Of a stretch of DNA of 40,000 nucleotides, positions 35,094-40,000 are shown piece after piece (positions within the stretch are counted from its first letter, which is position 1; each line of letters opens with the position of its first letter). The notes below the pieces were generated by a model, which saw only the letters and a program-made list of their open reading frames with translations, was not told where the DNA came from and made no database searches. Source of the DNA: Glandiceps talaboti (lineage: Eukaryota > Hemichordata > Enteropneusta > Spengelidae); contig NC_135560.1 in the NCBI RefSeq assembly GCF_964340395.1, positions 22,816,675 to 22,856,674 of the forward strand, read 5' to 3'. Made by a program: the position numbers and the translations under genes.

Positions 35094-36700
35094 TTTGTAA
35101 TTCATCACTCGTAAGGATAACATGATTAGTGATAAAATCGTAGTTTTCATCAAGTTCTAATACTCTATGGACCTGACTGGATTTACCTTAGGAAATGGAG
35201 TCGGGATTGAAACTCTCATCAATAACAGCCTTATCTGTTGTATTATCATTAATTACTTCATTCACATAAACAGAGACTCTAATAGTCACCCAATCTCTTC
35301 TCTAATCAAATGAACCCATAGATCTACCAGCAGTAGCTTTGTCGTTATAAAACGAACAAACGAGTGCAATGTGTACAAGTTAATCTCTCCTAAGACACTC
35401 CCCAAGAATACGTGCTGGGATTGAAACAACGTAGGTATGAATTGACTTTTGATTCACCCTTCAAATGTTTTTTTTAATAACCATATTTTTAGAATCCATT
35501 TTCACATTCTATTTGTCTGGCACCTCACAAGTGACTATATCATATTTTATCGCAGGAAATACTCCAACCGTACATATCCATTCCGCCATACCACACACAG
35601 CAAAGTATAACCGGTAAGATACTACACTCCATGTAGATGTCTCTTGTGTAATATATCAATAGGTGAAATACTACACACAAGGGCAAAGTATACATTTCTG
35701 CTAATAAGTCTGGTTGAATATAGTTCTTGACTTAAAAAGCGTATCCCGATAAGAAATTCTTTTTAAAGGGACCATAAGTAATATTGATGAATGTCAGAGA
35801 AAGATCTCTCTTTCCAACGCGACAGTCGCCCTTCACTCTTGTCATATGATTAGTTATATCTACGTCACTTTCAATTACCATAAATTGGACTGCATCGTTT
35901 TATTTACAAAGTGTAAGAATGATTTAACATTCAGGGTTGTTTCAAATATTGATCGAATGTATTATTTGACTTAGTGGCAAGTATCCTCTCAAATTGAGTG
36001 CAATCATTGATTTTTACGGTCAACATGTAAAAAAAAACTAACTGCAATATTGGATTTCGATTCAATACACGGCACGTTTTGAGTAAACCACGGTTTTCAA
36101 AAGAACAAAGCCTTGGTCAATAACAATCATGGAACTGTTCGAGTCAGTGGCAAGTAAACTTTGTCATACAAAATTAATCATACCACGCTTTCTATTTAGA
36201 TGTATTTGTTTAAGCGGAGAAGAATTTCGTGCCGTTACTTCAATTATAGAAAAACCCAATTCTTCGACCATACATTAATTTGATAGTCAATTTACAACAC
36301 TGTAAGGGCGACTTAAAATGGCGGAGGTGACTCAGGCAGATAGTTATACCGTATTGTTACTGTCCGGGACTCTCTGAGGACATTCGTCATTTTTTAAAAG
36401 AACTATTCGTTTTATTTAGTTATTGTAATTGATTACTCATGTAGTACAACCGGCGTTTGTTTGCATTTGAACCAATTCACACAAAAGGCCGGAAGCATGC
36501 CAAGTATATAATGAATAAAACTGTCCAAAATGAGAGTGATCATTTTAAAGTTCGTTGACTAGACTCACTTGTTTTTTTGTTTTTACCCGAATATAGTCTG
36601 TTCTTCTTTTTGTAAGAAAGTAGAAAAAACATGTCGTAATTAAAGTGGTCATTTTAAAATGGCCATATGGATGAGTTTTTTTTTATTTATAAAATAATGA
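35094..36700. other. No gene seen
   Basis: AT-rich. aaaatggcgg near 36315-36325 resembles a YY1 site and a start codon, but the frame closes after 20 codons. Confidence 0.45.
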
Positions 36701-36930
36701 TATCATGGCTTCCTACTTGAATAAAATCAATGTGAAACACATTGACCAAGTCTGTGTTTGTAACTCAATAAATTGCAAAAAGCTAAAAAAAAAATGTGTA
36801 AGAAGTTTGTTATTGTACGTACAATAACAAACATTTTACACATTTATTTTGCTTTTGCAATTTATTGGGTTACAAATAAGGACTTTGCATATGTTGTTTA
36901 CATAAATTTTTCAAGTAGGAAGCCATGATA
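36701..36930. repeat. Foldback element: 230-bp imperfect palindrome
   Basis: Two arms of about 115 bp meet at a perfect gtacgtac centre (36815-36822). The left arm starts tatcatggcttcctacttga and the right arm ends with its exact complement. By eye roughly four fifths of the arm bases pair. acatgt with an adjoining A or T run lies outside each arm (36629-36634, 36954-36959), and T-rich sequence flanks both. It could be a MITE or other foldback repeat. No clear target-site duplication was seen. Confidence 0.85.
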
Positions 36931-38158
36931 AATAAATAAATATCAAATATAGTACATGTTTTTTCTTTTTTAAAAGAAAATTGAAATGGAATGAAATTCG
37001 ACTGCAGTCATTATTAGTAATGAACACAAAGACACGTAAATATTAGAAATAAATATACAATTATTTTATTTCACCATGGTTGTGGATTGCTAACTGTAGG
37101 GTTTTGTAAAAAAAAATTTATGTCCACTGCTATGTTCAAGTCAATCAAGTTACTGCTTGGAATGAAAATAATGACTTCAATTTGACTCAGTCTTAAAAAA
37201 AATAACTACAGACGACGAGCGACATTTGCTGACGGCCGAAACATTTTCAAGGGAAGCTATAGCCTTCTTTACGAAATAGAAACCCCCAGAGTTAACTTAT
37301 CATCCACATCGAATTCATTTATTATATCGAGAGCCTACAGCAAACGTATGTAGAACGTCGTTGGCAGATACGAAGTCCGTCGCCACTAGTGAGACGAGGC
37401 AAAAGCACGAACTCTGTACCCCCTCTAATATAATCTAATCTTGTAAAATAAATGACTAGTATATATGATGACAACACTCAAGGCAAAATAGAAACGACTC
37501 GAACTGGATGGCGTACATCAGGAAGCGATTATTGACAATCTCTCTATTTAAGGATAAAATTGGGTAAATAAGGCAAAATACCGCATGTCCGACAACCATT
37601 ACGAGCACAAATTGAAGAGATTTTCATCTCATCCTATCTATCTCTGCCAATCGTGACGAGAGGTTTTTGTGAAATTAACATGCTGACAAGAGGACAGATA
37701 AAGACCCAGTTAACATCTTCTTCGCTTTATTGAGGTTTAAAAAGGAAAAGATTTACTGTTTTTCAGCTTCTATCAACTTATTATCCCCTTTTCATCAGGG
37801 TCATTCCTGATCCTAACTGATGGGTCTTTCTGTCTTGTTAAGTCCTTGATAACAACTGCAATCCATACAGCGTCCTTGTCATCTCAGCGAAGACAGATAA
37901 CGCTTAAAGGCGTTTCGATTTGTTCTGACGACGAGCGGCTCTGTCTACAGATAATTCAAAACACAGTGACTAGGGAGGGACACCCATGGGGGCTGTTTTT
38001 CCTCTTTCATTAATGGCGTGTAATTTTTCAAATACAACCAGATCGCAATATTGTAGATAACGCAGTGTTTACATACAAGACAAATAATCACGTGATCATG
38101 CTGAGCAAATGCTGACGTCCTGAGTTTCAAATAAAAGCCTCCAAGAAACCATCTATTC
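36931..38158. other. No gene seen
   Basis: Unique-looking sequence with an ATCACGTGAT palindrome at 38087-38096. A CpG-containing patch occurs near 37200-37400. Confidence 0.5.
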
Positions 38159-38369
38159 ACCCACCCACCAACCCAACCCACCCACCCACCTATCCATCAA
38201 CCAACCAACCAACCAACCAACCAACCCACCCACCCACCCACCCATCAACCAACCCAGCCACCATACAGCCAAATACCCAACCACCCACCCACCCATCAAC
38301 CAACCCAACCAACCAACCAACCAACCAACAACCAACCAACAACCAACCAACCGACCGACCGACCGACCA
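38159..38369. repeat. (CCCA/CCAA/CCGA)n compound tetranucleotide array
   Basis: Alternating blocks of CCCA and CCAA with CATC interruptions, ending in four CCGA units. Trp/Gly/Val-rich open frames on the minus strand are artefacts. Confidence 0.97.
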
Positions 38370-39833
38370 ATCAATATACCTCAAAGGAACCCAGATTCAC
38401 AAAACATTATTCTATTGAAAGGCGCTGACAGTTTTTCTACCACGCTGTATGTTTTCTTGCAACGACATGCCTTCTATCCTGAGTAGCTGGTAAGGATCTC
38501 GACGATTTACATCCTGCCTTATATCCCGGGGTAGAAATTCATCCACCAGCCATGTAAGTCGACAGCCGACCAACAAACAAAATCGACCAGCTATCATATC
38601 AGTTAATTAAAAGGGTTGTTCAAACACATATTCGACATAAAGAATGTTTTTAAATCACCATACATTTGATATAAATTATATACAGTAGTAGACCTAAAAG
38701 ACAGTACAAAGTACTAAGAAAAATATATCGTTTTTTAAGGAAAACATTACAATGCGACTAAATAAACCCAAATAACAGGAAAGGGGTATTTATGCAAAAT
38801 ATTACTACAATTTTATATAATTGAAGATTCGTGAACATATATATGAAAAGTTTGAAAATAACACAAAATTTTGCTTTTACCGTCAATATACAATGTGTTC
38901 AGCTAAAGTCAGAAATGCGAGAATTCCAAGATTATATTTTCGTTTTCAGAAAGATAATATTTTTGAATGTCTAATTATGACGCACACACAAGGTTTGTGT
39001 TTTGAAAGATTTCAATTTTGTTACTTTTTATAAAACAGTTGGCATCATAATTGAATTCGAGTGTGCAGGGTTAACTTTATTACGTTGGCTGTACAGTTCA
39101 TTGTCTAAATATTCTCAAAACATAGAGCACTGACCTGATCCGTCCGTATGGTCGACTCACAGCTCAAACATATCTGTCAACTAAATATTCACAAAGCTCG
39201 CCATCGCTATTCCCTCTTGGTTATATGTTATTCGACCTACCTTGCTCAAAATCCACGAATTCTACACTTTTCAAAGACGCTGACTGGAGGCGGGATTTTG
39301 GGTTGAAATACTACTCCATGTCATGTGATCAAGCAGTCATTAAGAGGAATAAATACTCCGAGTATGTCTGGTTTGTATTCAATCAAATCTCAAATCTGGC
39401 TAATAACCTACAATATTTCAACTAATCTTATGCTTTGCTAAAGTCTTTCTTACGGCAGACTAAAACTAGGTCTTTAAAATAAGATTCTCATGTCAATTAC
39501 TATGGAACAGGATGATCTGCGTCTGTCTCTCGTAAGAAGATTGCAGTATTCAGGGTGTTAGGTTAATTTCACAGATTCAAATTACAGAAAAAGGACAGGT
39601 GATTTGAATGGACTAAGATGGACTTTGGGACCAAATACGCTCTTTTCGAGTACTTTATAAGTACAAATTTTATTTCATTAAAAAAATGTCATTGTATAGT
39701 TGTCATGGTATTATCTGACCATTTGGAAAAGGAAAAACAACTTGATTGTCCTTGATTGTGAATAAATCTATTCTATGACTAAGTAAAAATAATTTAACAA
39801 AATTTGACACACAATTGAACAACAATAATTAGG
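38370..39833. other. No gene seen
   Basis: A moderately GC-richer patch at 38412-38597 is open on the minus strand for 61 codons, without recognisable homology. The remainder is AT-rich. Confidence 0.45.
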
Positions 39834-39890
39834 TACAACAACAACAACAATAATAATAATAATAATAATAACAATAACAATAACAACAAG
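39834..39890. repeat. (ACA/ATA)n trinucleotide repeat
   Basis: ACA units, then ATA units, then mixed aacaat units, similar in type to the repeat at 18537-18676. Confidence 0.95.
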
Positions 39891-40000
39891 AATTGTAACT
39901 ACAAACACATACCCAAAGCATCAACAACTTCATACTGTCATTTGTAAAAGAATAATAGCAACAGTGGCACCTGCTAACAAAAGCATACCACGTGATCGCT

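Noticed and set aside
38412-38597. 61-codon minus-strand frame in a GC-richer patch
   Set aside because: No family recognised, no clear splice sites, and it borders a tetranucleotide array.

Overview
The window is animal nuclear DNA: AT-rich, gene-poor, full of simple-sequence arrays, and carrying GT-AG introns. The one gene I can build is a SKI-family corepressor gene of the SKOR (CORL/Fussel) type. The close match to vertebrate SKOR proteins, the compact introns (0.45-3.7 kb) and the many tetranucleotide arrays suggest a bilaterian invertebrate, possibly a marine lophotrochozoan. The species cannot be fixed from this window.

The gene lies on the minus strand. A 5' untranslated exon must lie upstream of 21287 and was not identified. 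Coding begins at 21276 in a large exon (19318-21287) that carries the Ski/Sno/Dac homology domain, the Cys/His-rich SAND-like domain, a His tract, a PTDLS motif and an acidic stretch. Six further coding exons follow: 15416-15605, 14644-14730, 13036-13104, 12508-12582, 10106-10180 and one starting at 6709. Their splice phases agree throughout (0, then 1 at every later junction), and the frame stays open through every join. The last three conserved exons each encode a 25-residue coiled-coil block. The 3' end is uncertain. Either the frame reads on to a stop at 6336 (942 aa), or a donor at 6634 joins another terminal exon, with 5006-5052 as a candidate (858 aa). A more distal exon outside the window is also possible.

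The introns hold most of the remaining structure. Intron 4 is largely a 51-bp minisatellite of about 20 units. Intron 7 has a 38-bp palindromic array beside exon 7. Intron 3 holds a GAGT array, and intron 2 holds AAC/AAT repeats and an RFX-like X-box. The 3' flank (1-5000) has several short tandem repeats. The 5' side (21.3-40 kb) has no convincing gene. It has several compound tetranucleotide arrays (22.3, 29.4-30.0, 33.8-34.6, 34.9 and 38.2 kb), a 230-bp foldback at 36.7-36.9 kb, and a possible fragment of a non-LTR retrotransposon near 24.2 kb.

I see no prokaryotic system, CRISPR array, rRNA gene or complete tRNA gene. The observations of most interest are the exon map itself, the alternative C-termini, the repeat inside coding exon 3, and the two minisatellites next to small coiled-coil exons.
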